DNA from: Stereocaulon alpinum
Taxonomy: Eukaryota; Ascomycota; Lecanoromycetes; Lecanorales; Stereocaulaceae
Length of the DNA stretch: 64,000 bases
NCBI GenBank assembly: GCA_018257865.1
Contig: JAEUBA010000028.1
Span: forward strand, 186,001 to 250,000
Direction of reading: 5' to 3'
Under the pieces are notes generated by a model that had not been told where the DNA came from, ran no database searches, and saw only the letters and a program-made list of their open reading frames with translations. Below, one piece after another: positions 12,987 to 24,768 of this stretch. Position 1 is the stretch's first letter. The number at the start of each line of letters is the position of its first letter. A program made the translations under genes and the position numbers.

Positions 12987-13170
12987 CGTTGGTAATATAT
13001 GGTGAAATCTCTGACGTTAGACCCTGGCACTAGGCCTAATATAGTTAGCGTTTACTTAGAGAGGCCTTATTGCCCACATAACTTCTAGACTTAGCAACTT
13101 TAGAATAATCTACTCGATTACCTCTATAATTGCACGCAATGAGCTTCTTAGCTGACTACATTTGCTAAAG
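12987..13170 (+). repeat. 3' LTR of the Copia element
   Basis: 184 bp, the same length as the 5' LTR and about 96% identical to it. It is followed at once by the second ATACT target duplication (13171-13175). Confidence 0.93.
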
Positions 13171-13175
13171 ATACT
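13171..13175. repeat. Target-site duplication ATACT (right copy)
   Basis: Exact match to 8036-8040, marking the right end of the Copia insertion. Confidence 0.85.
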
Positions 13176-13447
13176 CCACGATGGGCAATTGGTATAGCGC
13201 AATATGGAAGTACAGATTGGCAGGTACACGGCCTGGTCATTCTAGGACTCCTTAATGCTAGCAATGAAAGCCAATGGAGTTGATAAGAGATAACGACAAT
13301 AATGAAGAGATGTAAGATGGACCCATAGAGCATGCATCAGTTGTCCTGTCGCTTATTGAAAGTAGGCACCTTACATGGAATCGAAAGCGCCTGTCATTCA
13401 GCGCAAGCAACCTGTGCCTGATTCTTGCATGCTGCCAATGTAGGCGG

Positions 13448-16400
13448 ATGCCTGCATTCTTCTTGGCTCGGCCGTACGCCATCCAGCGCCGTTGGAACAT
13501 TGAAAGCGGAGAGATCGCGATGGTTCAAGTTCCCAAAGACTGTGTCTTGCCTCGCTGGCCCGAAACCATATTCTCGAAAGCCACTTCAAGGCTGGGCGCT
13601 GGAAGTGAAGAGGCTTACGTCTTCGATCCTGCCACCATTGGAATTGCTACTGAAAATGCAGATGTACAAGCATATAGGCTCTGCCAAGACATCGAGCAGC
13701 TTTGTCGGCGACAGGTTCTGAGTGCTTACATTGAGGAAGACGACCTCTATTTCGCAATGGCAGAATATGTCCAACAGCAAATATGGCAACAGATTTCGAT
13801 CGATGATCGTTTGCGTATTTGGTTTGAGCTGCTGAAATTTACAGTGTTCTCTTTCCCAGATATGCATAGTGAGTCCTGTTGGCAAACTGTACAATGGCAC
13901 TGCACCGAAGTGGTCGAATCCACGATATTGCCCTTCCTTTCGGTGGTGGAATGGCCGGAATTCCAACGTCATCAGCCACTGTAAGTATCTCAAGTATCTT
14001 CAGGAAATCTAGTCCTTCAAGTGTACTAATTCTTACATAGTCTTCCCCATTTGATATCATTCTTTATGCACTACTCGATCTCGCGGGCTAAGACTTCGAG
14101 CATAAGTATGCCTTTCGAACCAGAGCTATTACAAGAGTTAAAACTCCATTGTGGGCAAGTAGAACATCAGATCTTTTCAGTCTTGGCCTTCAGAGACCGA
14201 CTTTGTCAACATGTTCAGATGATGACGACTACTCACCCTCAGCCTGATTCTGTGACTCCCATGCAATACGGTTTTGGACAACCCGGACTTTCTGGTATGA
14301 TCGGCCTTGCCATCGTGTCGATGTTTACGGCAAGCCATAGTGCTCAGTGTTCCGATTTCCTGGCTAGTATCACTTCAAGGTGGCACGCTCAATTGGCTAC
14401 TAGACTTTCTTCAATCGAATCAGCTGCTTACAGTCTCTTATTCGTGGGCCCCCATAGCGTCAACGACGAGGAAGCTATCTTCGGTAAACTTGATCTCCAT
14501 TTGAGGATTTCGATAGGAATGGCATTTGCCGAACACATGCAAGTCGCAGCGGCATCTTCTTGTCTAAGAAGTTGCATCGACGAACTGCAGACCAAACAAG
14601 CACAGCAGCGGCGCCAGTACTATATAGTAGCGAGTGAGCTTGCCAGATGTTGTAATATTCTAAGCGACGAGGTAGAGGGTGAATCAATTGCTCGGCAGGC
14701 GTTACGACATCCGTCTACAGCCATTCCTTCACTGCGTCATATCACATGCAACCTAAAATTGGCTTTGGCAGACTCCCTGATAGGTCAGGCAAGATATGTT
14801 GAAGCGGAAAACTTGTTGGAGGACATACTGACCATGGAACGCCTGTCCAACTTCACAATCGGCGTAACGAGTCTGCGTTTAAACAAAGTCAAACGCCGAC
14901 TTGGTCACCTCGATAACGATTTCTTTTCTCGTGAAGGGAACTTGTACAAGTTGATGAAGTCGGTTGAGGGGGCGAAAGAGGACTTGAAACTTGAATTCAT
15001 AGAGGAATTCTCTGCTACGTTGGCATTTGTGCAACAGAATACCGCAATTCAGGTTGGAGGATTGAGGGACTTGATCAGCCGGACAGTATCCATAATGAGT
15101 ACGGATCCACGTATTGCGGATGACTGGCGGCTACCAAGCCTCCAGAGGCAGTTCACGGCTATCATGTCGCATTCGCGCGAATCTTTGCGCCAATTGCCAC
15201 AGCCTTCAAAGCTGTTAGTTGACCCAGAGAGTGTGGACACACCATCCTTGAAGGGAATGGCGAGTCTACGCGTGCTCATTGCTGGCTCCAATTGGCAGCA
15301 GAGCGAATCACTGAGATCGTTGCTTGCTAAGATGGGGCTTCGTGGTGAGGCCTGATAATCAAGAATGAAAAGTTTTTGTCTAACAGATATAGATCCTGAA
15401 CACATAGCAGTCATCGATCCAAGCACCACCGAGCCTTCTTTCGACCTAGTCTTTCTGTTCTGTGATTACGAATGGAAACCCTTGGAGGAATCGGTTGAAA
15501 AGGTTCAGCTGTACTACGCCGAAACTCTACTCACGTGGCTAATAATACTTTAGTGGGAACATATGACCGTAGCCAAGGGTCGTTTCGACTTTTCCGCTCG
15601 TTCCTTGCTTACTGACTGGAATTATACTGGCCCGGACCAGGAGTTTCCGTGGCCTGCGTGGGGTATCTACTGTCACCATGACAGGCATAAAGCTTGTGAG
15701 CTCGACTTTTATTTGACTCTACCAGTGTCAGCTTCTAGCCTGAGAGAGGTCTTACTTGACTACTGTCGCAAGGCGCAGTCGACAGAGAAGAGGGACTGGA
15801 ATGAGTCAATCGCGATATCTCCTTCAGAGGCAATGTCAGGGCCATTTTCAGAATACTCTCAGCCAACCCCCTACGCTGGTATTTGGAAACAGGAAGGTGC
15901 TCATCGGTTAAGGAAAGGCCACATAGACGATCTAGTCTCGAGTATGACTCCTGAGCAGTCCCAACAACTTCAAATACATGATGATGAGAACGCTTCTGCT
16001 GTAGGTAAGTACAGGACAAATAGCTATATTGACGACCTGGACCAAGTGGCGGTGTCCCGACTCGTGTTTTCTCGGGAAATACTGCTCCCAGACTGCAATT
16101 GCCCGCTTCCTTCCTTCATCGGGTTAGACCCGGACCTTGTGAAACCTGGATATTTCATCACAGACGTTGATCATCCTGGCCGTGAATACCTTGATTCGAC
16201 TTACGTTCGGTTTGCTTATGGGATAGCTGCGCCTACTTCGATTCCTGTACATCCCATGCGGCACACTGGTCAAGAGATCAAATTTCCTGGGCCGCAAGAT
16301 ATGAATATCAATGTGGCAGAAGCCACTGATCGGTTCTACATACGCCGCTTCAGGGCATCATCTTTCAGAACATACCGGCTGTGGCAGCCATTCAGCCAAT

Positions 16401-16806
16401 GGCAAGAAGCCACTCGAGTCAATGCGCATTTGATCGACTGGACATGCAGACGCAAGGAAGTATTCGTAATCAAAGGTTACTTGACGTACAACGACGCCAA
16501 TATCGAAGAGTATGTGAAGTTCAGACCTACCCCAAAGAGCAGTTCATGTAAGCCCAGAGCTCCATTCCACATACGAATGTGTTCCAGCTGAATGATTCTC
16601 CTTAAGTAGTCCCGAGAAAGGAGCTTCTCAGGAAATCAGTCCAAATACCCGGTGAGCGAGTCGCAGCAATCTGTATCAGCAAGGTCGAAATCAAAAATAT
16701 CGTATCATCGCCAGAGACCGGAAGCGAAGATGGGACGGCAAGCGAACATTACTACATGTCGTTTGGGCCTCTGAGGTGGAGGGTTTATTGGGGATACCTC
16801 CCTTGA
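13448..16806 (+). CDS. Large protein of unknown function with helical-repeat centre
   Basis: I do not recognise this protein. Exons 13448-13980, 14041-15344, 15387-15502, 15554-16547 and 16610-16806 give about 1047 residues. The first intron is textbook (GTAAGT...ACATAG). The third (15503-15553, GTTCAG...TTTAG) is weaker and is proposed because it removes the only stop in an otherwise continuous frame. The middle (around residues 340-470) looks like TPR-type helical hairpins; the C-terminal third is aromatic-rich and globular. No catalytic motif is visible. The 3' end is uncertain: a further exon pair around 16865-16993, joined by a strong GTAAGT...TTTATAG intron (16930-16978), could extend it. 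The Copia element ends 272 bp upstream of the start codon. Confidence 0.6.
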
Positions 16807-17470
16807 TGTTATTGGTAGTCACCGATGGTTTCTCCTCTGGTACCTCTTTAACTATCACATCTTACAGCAGATTAAGGTAACACTTCCAAACAAACAGAAC
16901 ATCGATGACAGTCTTTCGAAGATGAAAATGTAAGTATAATTGGGCGAGGTCCGTTCTTCATCCGTTTTATAGGATATCGAGGATTCGCCCATGAATGCGC
17001 TAACCTTATCGCTCTACCAGGCGCTGTCTCATATACAAAAACCTTTTGTTAGCTTGATGGTCTTCACATCAACCCAGCAAGCTAAGCAGTTGCTACAGCC
17101 CGTTTTCGATGTCGTGGCTAATGCTCCATCCAGCGCAGTCTTTAGGGCGTATGTGCTCTTTCAGCGGTCTTCTGCCTTGGCTCAAAAAGAAGGAATCATT
17201 AGCCACACATCCGTGACTTTGTAGGTTCGATGGGTTCGAAATGGCATTGTGCCATCACATCTTTCTACAGCGCTCGCCCGGTGTTCCCAAATAAGGGCTT
17301 CACGACCTTAAAGACCAGAAGAGCCTACTATGATGGGAAGTAGTCTCAACAGAACCAGTTTTCGAGCATGCTTTCCCATTCCATGAAAACTGTCATGTTC
17401 AAGCACTGTGGTGAAGTTGCAATATTCAGTGTCCACATTCTATGATTCAGACCAGCCAACGGTATCCACG
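16807..17470. other. 3' region of the unknown gene; possible extra exon
   Basis: Contains a plausible intron (16930-16978) and a plus-strand open frame (16991-17224, about 77 residues) with no family motif. These may be extra 3' exons of the gene ending at 16806 or a decayed neighbour. The 3' UTR of the minus-strand importin gene also falls here. Confidence 0.35.
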
Positions 17471-20400
17471 TCATGCGATGCCCAATGTCCCAAATCCTCT
17501 GACTACATCCTCGTCCACATTCTGGACCCAATCCATCTGAAACGCTTCCATACCACCACAAACGTCGATAGCTACCGCCAACCTCTCTCGGATAAATACC
17601 CGTATGTCAATCCTATGTACGGGATCCTTGAATGCCATAATACGTTTCCGATAATCAGCTGGCGGTTCCGGGCCGTCCGGTTTTGCGGCATCAGGATCTG
17701 TATACACAAGACAATCACGCATATCTACCACGCCTTCATGCAGACTTGCATCGATGACGAGCTCGTTGACAACATCAGTCCAGAGGCTCATTAGGCTCTG
17801 AAGGCGGCTGAGAATCCAGGGTTGTCCTAATTCGAGGAGGGCTGTAAGAGCTAGGCAATTCAGCTTTTTGTGTGCAGGATGGCCGATGTTATCCATATGG
17901 CTGAACCACTCAGTGAGCAGCCAGCTGAATTTATGCTCGAGGGGTTCTAGGCCCTCTGGTTGGCCGCCATAACGGGTGGCTTCCATTGCGGAGAGGAACA
18001 GTGAGGGGCTGGCAACGGCAATACGTGCGAGAACGTTCAGGTAGTCGGTTTCTACGATACCATCTACTGAGGAAGTTTTTCTGTTCGGGCCTGTCGTTTG
18101 ATGGGCTGAATATGCGTCGTGTAGTGCAGAAAGGGTGGTAGATAGCCAATTTGACGACAACAACACTGGAATTAATTCTCTTACGGCTGACACGCCGCCA
18201 AGGTTATCTGCCTGTCTTACGAGGTCTTCGACAAGAGCTGTAACCAGCCCGGTGGCGTCGCGCTTCACACTACCGAGCAGCATGGCTAAAGGACTGAGGA
18301 TAACAGGCCCGTTAGTGAGGATCTCGTTGGGAATTAAGTCAATGTAAAGCTCCATGATTTCTAAAGCTTTCCGTAAATTCTCTGACGCGTTTTCGAAAAG
18401 CGGGACCAAGTGCTGGACAAGTGTAATGATTTCAGGGGAAACGCCATCCGATGGCGTTTGCGTGAGAACTATAGCCCAAAGATCCAAAGCCTCTTCGAGC
18501 AAGTATACCCGAGTTTCGGAACTTGGATCAATAGAAGACTGGATCAGCGGAATGATGATTGGATGGTATCTCCGAGACTCAGCTTGCATTGATGTTGATA
18601 CAGCGGATAGAATACCAAGAATTGATTGTTTCAAGAGGTACTCTTCTCCAGCCTGATCCCACACTGGAGGGAGCAGCGATATGATTTGGTCTGCAAATGG
18701 GGTAATCTACCGTCCATTAGCATAAGTTAGGGTGCGTGGCCGAACAGACGTTGATCGTACATTTTGCTCCAACCTCGTAACAATAGCGCTCAGGGTATTG
18801 AGAAGAGCCAGCTTCGTATCAGTGAGATCCAATTCCTCAATAAGTACCATTAGCCTGCCCAATGTGGTAGATGCATAAGGCATGAAAGACTCCGCAGTAA
18901 ATTCGAACGGGTCGATAACGTTCTTAAGCTGTCTCCCCGACGTGATGCGGACTAATTTGTCATTTGATTGATCTGATCCGTCCAACAGGTGTTGGAATAT
19001 TTGATACACGAGAGGGCGGTTTAGCCCTTCGCGAACCGGTAGCCATTGGCCGAGTACAATAGCGGCTCGACGGTGGAGAATATTGTAACCAGGTTGAGAC
19101 ATCTGTACTTCTTGTGCTAGCGTGTTGTCGAGAAAGTTTCCGAAGTCGAATTCGGGATATTGATCCAATACCGGCGCTGCGAGTCCAATGGCGCAGTATA
19201 TTGAATCTTTGAGTAGCACTTCGGTATTTCGTGTGTCTACAGGGGTATCAGTATCTAGCGCGTCAAAGTGGGTGAGTGGGAGTGCGTACCCGCAACAGTC
19301 AGAAAGACATTTATTAAGGGTTGGACGAGTAGCTCCTTATAGTTGATCATCAGATCCAAGAACAGCTTTTCAGAGCATGTCCTTAGGTTGAGCTCCCAAT
19401 CGTCACCGCTGTCTTCTTGGCTCTTCTCCCATTCTTCGGGGTCGTCATCCCACTGGTACAGATCTCGGGGAGTAATGACAAAGAAGCGAGTAACTAAGGT
19501 TTCCATGAGTTCTTGAGCAAATTCACCGGACAGCAAGGCAGTCTTCATGAGCTCTTTCGCCGTTCTTTTCTCCTCCTTGTCCTCAGCTTGTTGATACTTG
19601 AATGTCTGGGTTGGATTGTAGACCATTTTCAAGCACGCTCGAATGAGTAAAAGTCCTGTTAAACTCAATTGCTCAAGTGTGGACCCCATTTCTTCGTCAT
19701 CAACACTCCTACTTTCGGTAGTCCGTGAACCCATCTCCTCACCAAATCGACGGGCCAGGCCCCAGTAGGCTGCGGCGAGGCCTACGGAGTCCGGCAAAAG
19801 CACATACCCAGCGGGATGAGTCTTTACCATGTCTAAGTGCAGCTTTGCTATTTGGACAAGATGTTTCTCGATCAAAGATCTGGGATTTATGTGCATAGCT
19901 ACCGATTGCTCCTGGACTAGACCTAGCATCTCTCTAAAATGCGATGCAAGTATGCCCCAAATGCTTCGAATGTCTTCATGTCGGTTTGGGAACTCGTAGC
20001 CAGCAACGATCAACCTTCGTAGAACCCGCAGCGCAAGGAGACTTTGGTCCATACTTTCCAGAGCTCCACCTTCATCGTCACCACCATGCTTAAGAAAGGA
20101 TAACCATGTATTCGCTTTATCAATATACAGTGTACAGAGATGCTTAACAATTTCTGGAGCAGCAAATTGGAGTGAGACACGTGAGCGCTGCAATTTGGCG
20201 GTCGAGAGCTCTTTAATGATATGTAGCAAAATGAGAAGTGTCCGGGATAACTTGGTAGGATCTGGCGATTGGGATGTTGAGCGTAACTTCGCGATGACCG
20301 AATTTATCGCGTCTGGCCAGTCATGTGGAAACTCATACCTGACGATCTTTGCTATTGTGATGCTGTTTTGTAGTGCTAGACGGTACTCTGGCTCGCTAAT

Positions 20401-20721
20401 ACCACTTTCGAGAGATCTTGATCGAATCAGGTTCTTTTCCTCCTTGTTGATAGCATTAAGAGCAGTCTTCCGCCAATACTTGTCGATACCGTTCTTCAAT
20501 TGGAGGATGGCCAGATGTCGAAGTTCCACAGGAAGCGAATAATCTATGTATAAGGTCTGTAGGGAGCTGTAAAAGCCAGGAGACTTCTCCCAGTTTTGAA
20601 GTTGCTGCGCAGCAGTTTTGAGCTGCTGTGGATCATTTGAAGAGGCTGATTGTAGAATGTGATGTAAAGTTTGCGTCGTCAAAGGATTTGCTTCGGCGGG
20701 AACTTCGATGGAAAAATTCAT
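17471..20721 (-). CDS. KAP120: Importin-beta family nuclear transport receptor, importin-11/Kap120 type
   Basis: Three exons (20721-19290, 19236-18761, 18706-17471) give about 1047 residues, the usual size of a beta-karyopherin. The N-terminus has the importin-beta N-domain pattern: residues 15-110 with QLKNGIDKYWRK, then YEFPHDWPDAI, which matches the WP-containing HEAT helix. An acidic stretch QWDDDPEEWEKSQ near 430 is typical of the importin-11 group. The rest is all-helical HEAT-like repeat. Such receptors bind RanGTP and carry cargo, in yeast including ribosome-assembly factors, through nuclear pores. The first intron has two in-frame acceptors (19255 or 19237); I prefer the 53-nt version. 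The gene is divergent from PEX2 with 305 bp between start codons. The Kap120 assignment over other karyopherins is by overall pattern only. Confidence 0.85.
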
Positions 20722-21026
20722 CTTGAGCTGAAGAAAGCCTAAGAAGCCAGATCCGGGGCCTTCTGACCCTCGAATAATTGCATCAGATTCCTTTCCTTCA
20801 GGGACAATAGAGCAATATCAATTCACGGTCTGCATGTTGCGAGAATCTCAAGCTTGCACGGCTTGGCGAGAATCATCACCAATGATATCCGCCGCTGCCG
20901 CCACTGACGCTGGACCTCGGCTGCGTGCCAAGACCCTGTTTGTACAGGACTCGTACAACGCCCCCAGGTCTGTGTTCGGAAATGAAGACTCCTTCTAGGC
21001 TCTATACCATTTGATATGCTCAGAAG
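20722..21026. promoter_or_regulatory. Shared divergent promoter of the importin and PEX2 genes
   Basis: 305 bp separate the two start codons, so both 5' UTRs and core promoters must be packed here. I see no repeated operator motif. Confidence 0.5.
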
Positions 21027-22404
21027 ATGACATCTGTGGACTTTCCTGCCGCGCAGCAGCGGATAGCGGAACGCCGGCGGCTCAGATTAGTAGAAGCTCG
21101 AGCACGACTCGAATCACAGAGAAGCGAACACGCCTCGAACGCGCTGAACCGATTACCCTTTCCATTCCATGGCATAGGACAGCGTGGCCTGGAAGCTTGG
21201 GATGTCATCAAGGGAAGAGAAGGGACAAGGCCTGCATACCGCGTGGGGCAGGTCGATGCAGAATTGCTTGATGAAGAGCTTTTGGAATTGCTACGAGGTC
21301 AGGTCGGAGAAGGTCTGAAGTTTTTCGGGGTATGAAGCTAGCTTCGAACAAGTATGAACCTGTTAGCTGACATGGAATAGTCGCATATACGAGATGATTG
21401 GTCGTCCGAAATTTTACTAGGCCTACGCGCAGTATTGTTTAAGTTGTCAATATGGGACCACAACGCTTCTTACGGTGCTGCTCTCCAAAACCTTCGCTAC
21501 ACAGACGCTCGACACAGTGGCCCTATCTCTACACCGCCGACTCGATGGCAAAAGGCAATATATGGTCTGCTTACTGTAGGTGGGCGCTACGGCTGGACGA
21601 AGTGGGAGGACTGGCTTGCGGAGCAGGAGGGAGGCTACGACGAGGTATATCATGCTTCACTTGCGACCTTTCGTAAGTTATACTGACTCTAGATAGCCTC
21701 ATCCCAATGTCCGGACTTTCTCCCGAATATCTTCAATGGCGTCGACTGCACATTCAATTGCCGCCTTCTTATCGTTCTCAGTCTTCCTTGTCAACGGTCG
21801 CTATCGAACCTTACTTGATCGTGTCTTACGGTTAAGGCTTGCTCCTCCCAGCAACCAAGTGAGTCGAGAAGTCAGCTTCGAATACCTCAACCGCCAGCTG
21901 GTCTGGCACGCCTTCACAGAATTCCTTCTCTTCCTTCTGCCACTGGTCGGCATCAGCAGGTGGAAAAGATGGCTATCCAGAGCTTGGCGTAAGGCAAAGG
22001 CACTAGTCAGAAAAGGGACCGAAGAAGAGGAGATTACATCGAAAGGAAAGCTTGCCTTTCTCCCGGAAAGGACCTGCGCGATTTGCTACCAGGACCAGAA
22101 TCCCACGTCGACTTCTGAAAATGAGATCATGGCAATCTCGGGCGCGTCAGGGGGAGTTGTGGGCTCAGCTCAAACAGACGTAACAAATCCATACCAAACC
22201 ATGCCATGCGGCTGTATCTACTGCTTCGTATGTATCGCCAAGAGGCTTGAGGCTGAAGAGGGAGAAGGATGGATCTGTCTTCGTTGTGGGGACTTGGTCA
22301 AAGAGTGCAAGCCATGGGCTGGAGACGTGCTTGAAGCTCGCCCGGTGTCACCGAATAAGAAGAATGTCAGCTTCTCAGAAAAGAGAGACAGCGAGGAAGT
22401 CTAA
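21027..22404 (+). CDS. PEX2: Peroxin 2, RING-type E3 ligase of the peroxisomal membrane
   Basis: Exons 21027-21329, 21381-21644 and 21697-22404 give about 424 residues. The N-terminal two thirds fit the Pex2/Pex12 membrane domain, including TRWQKAIYGLL, the hydrophobic segment AAFLSFSVFLVNGRYRTL and ATFTEFLLFLLPLVG-like helices. The C-terminus is a RING: CAIC at about 316, then PCGCIYCFVC and a final CLRC before KECKPW. By family, PEX2 forms an E3 complex with PEX10 and PEX12 that ubiquitinates the PTS1/PTS2 receptors for recycling. In the central Cys cluster the position often held by His is Ile. The second intron uses the AGATAG acceptor because the earlier CTCTAG would leave a stop in frame. 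Confidence 0.93.
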
Positions 22405-23525
22405 GAAGAGAGGGCAGCAAGCGCAGATACAGCAGAGGGTAATGAGACTAGCCAGTCAGAGACAAGACCTCCAGATGGGCTTGCCGAGTCACAGCAGTGG
22501 GGACAGGAAGAATCCGATTCCGGCGTTGATGTTCAACCGAACGGGTAAAAGACGACTCTTTCAAGCCCAGCAACAAGTCTTCGCATCTGTTGAACTTGTG
22601 GTGTGAGCTCTGGCCCACAAAGAGTTTTCATATTGCTCCTGAACCATTCACCACGGGTTACGCGACTAGGGAGAGGTCAAAACCTCAAGCGGTTGTCTCT
22701 GTCACCGCTCCAACGACATGCCACGTAAGTGTTGATTATGAATTCGCTAACTATCTTGTGCCGGAGCGATTCACGGCGGGTAAGAGCTCATTCTACAGAT
22801 GCTCGGGATCATATCTACTAGCAAGATATTCTGCGGCTCGACATGCATCAGCACGGCTACCTTCACTCGGCTGTATGGAAGTGCACCCTCTCAATTACGG
22901 CCTATAACTCAGGGGCAGTGGGGTCACTGAGGGACTTTCGGAAATAAGGAGGGAGCAATACTGTACCTATTGACTGGTACTACAGAAGGCAAAAGTGATC
23001 GTCGAAGCCTTATCCCAACGGGCAGCACATATAGATCCAGCACTGAGCCAAATGCCAATTGACTATGATAGATGAGCTTACTAACTATGCAGGGCGGTCA
23101 TAGTTAGTAGTGAGCGCCATTGCTGGGTGTAATATATGATATAACGTGCTTTTAGGACGTCTCATTGTCCCTCGACGCGCGAATATGGTTTATCTGCGAA
23201 CGTGAATTCTTATTCCGCTATGTGATATATATTCCACCCGTTCCCAATTCTTCATCCTGTCACTGCAGTAGCCGCTACCAGAGCCGGTCCCCTGCTTGTG
23301 AGTTCGCGTAGCCATCTTACCGAGCTTACCCTACCTCTGCGCCTAACACATCATTGCGATCTCACATGACGACTCGAGAGCGTGTGCGGAGACAGACAAA
23401 CAGTGGAAATGCCTCGAATCTAATCTCATAGTTCCTTGACCACTAAGTGTGACATGCGCCTGCTACTGGTAGGATATCCCGAACATAGCACGAAGTTGTT
23501 CCTCCGACATCAGCGTGTATCCCTC
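22405..23525. other. Intergenic stretch between PEX2 and a secreted-protein gene
   Basis: About 1.1 kb. It holds the PEX2 3' UTR and the promoter of the gene at 23526. A plus-strand frame at 22590-22907 has no recognisable motif. I see nothing else. Confidence 0.4.
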
Positions 23526-24277
23526 ATGCTGCAAGCGACAGATCCACGTTGTGCAATACTGCTTTGGCTGTTCCTTGTTTCCTTTGCTACTTCTAGTAGT
23601 AGTGCACCAGCGCCACCGGCCTCAGGAACCTCACCCGCGAACGACCCCGTTCCCAGCTACTATTGCACCACCCGCGCCGACTGGTCTGCCCAGGATCTAG
23701 ACCCCAATGACTGCGGCATGGCGATGACGCGATTCTTCGTGGACGATTTGCTCATATATGGTGATACATCATATGAGTTCCTCTCCAATGGTGTTCATTC
23801 GAGAACGCAATTTCCCGTCCGGCATGTTCCTCGAAAATATGCCTACGGTGAGTTGATCAATGAGTCGAAATGGCTCTTGGGCTGATTTGCTAATGTGAAA
23901 GGCACATGCACAATGGCCGTGGTGATGGTCACAAGCTTCCACCCAGGCGATGTACCCGGGCTTGATCTATCCAGACTGTATCCGCATAGTGATGTTTCTT
24001 CCTACCAGCAAATGTGGACTGCAGCGCAGTTAGTGTTTCATCGCTGTCTGGTCAGTAGACAGATGGGATGGAGTGCGGTGGGTATGTAGAGTTCAATACT
24101 GCAGTTGTCTTTGGCCAAGGCTGACCTATATTTGGTTGTGCAGGGCTCAGAGATGCTATTGGCGTCTTTTTATGGGCCACGGAATCTGAGGCCAACCAGA
24201 GAGTTCATGCTGTCAACGCCCTCGCTGGCAGCTTTCCAATCTTGTCGGGGCCTACTAGCTACAATGGGACAAGTTGA
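23526..24277 (+). CDS. Small secreted protein of unknown function
   Basis: Exons 23526-23847, 23902-24081 and 24144-24277 give about 211 residues. The start is chosen because it begins a good signal peptide (basic residue, then AILLWLFLVSFATSSSSA) whereas upstream ATGs do not. The mature part starts with a Pro/Ala-rich linker, then a globular region with at least four cysteines in the contexts YYCTT, NDCGMA, GTCTMA and HRCLV. Both introns have standard ends (GTGAGT...AAAG; GTATGT...GTGCAG). I do not recognise the family; the size, the export signal and the cysteines fit a generic small secreted fungal protein, possibly an effector, but that is inference only. Confidence 0.65.
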
Positions 24278-24768
24278 GAGGTGGTCGAAGTGGTATAGGA
24301 CAGCGTAGATCTATGCGTCGTAGCGGAGAAGGTAGCCGCATTGCGAAATGCAAGAGCCAATCGTTGTACTCTATGTTGGCACGATCACCTTAGCTAAGAG
24401 GATTTATCCACGTCTCAAGGGTTCAAGATCTTCTGTCATGCAGGTCCTACTTCCAGTGAGCCATTTTGAACGTCCCACGGCTGGCGTTCAGGAACTAGAC
24501 GTGCGTTTAGATGTTATCATCTTACTTGGCTTAGATACTGGCTTGCTCCACCAAATTGACACCGAAGTTAGACCTGCGTTGACTCTCTTGCATCAACTCC
24601 GCACTCAACGAGCTCAAGAAGTATGTAGGTATACGTAATATGTCTGGTGAGATCATCCCTTCCAATATTCTGGGCAGATTGCTTACTCATTAACGGCAGA
24701 CACTTGTCCGTCGACAGACGTCAGCCCCTTCTCTCACACTATGTGCCATCAGCAAGCCACCGAAGCCA

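Larger units (their letters stand above)
8041..13170 (+). mobile_element. RIP-inactivated Ty1/Copia LTR retrotransposon
   Basis: A 5130-bp element with two 184-bp LTRs and an ATACT target duplication. Conceptual reading of the plus strand, passing through many TAG/TAA codons, gives the Copia order: Gag (about 8440-9240, with KLKGAKN and TxDVV), protease (VYIDTA near 9482), integrase (CEEYTLGKITKV near 10025, split by a nested insertion), reverse transcriptase (VKGFKxVKGLDF near 11570; catalytic box decayed to YIND near 11940) and RNase H (TDSTTEAKYI near 12578). The protease-integrase-RT-RNase H order is diagnostic of Copia rather than Gypsy. Stops sit where Trp or Gln is expected, matching TGG to TAG and CAA/CAG to TAA/TAG. 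The element cannot encode its own proteins. Confidence 0.95.
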
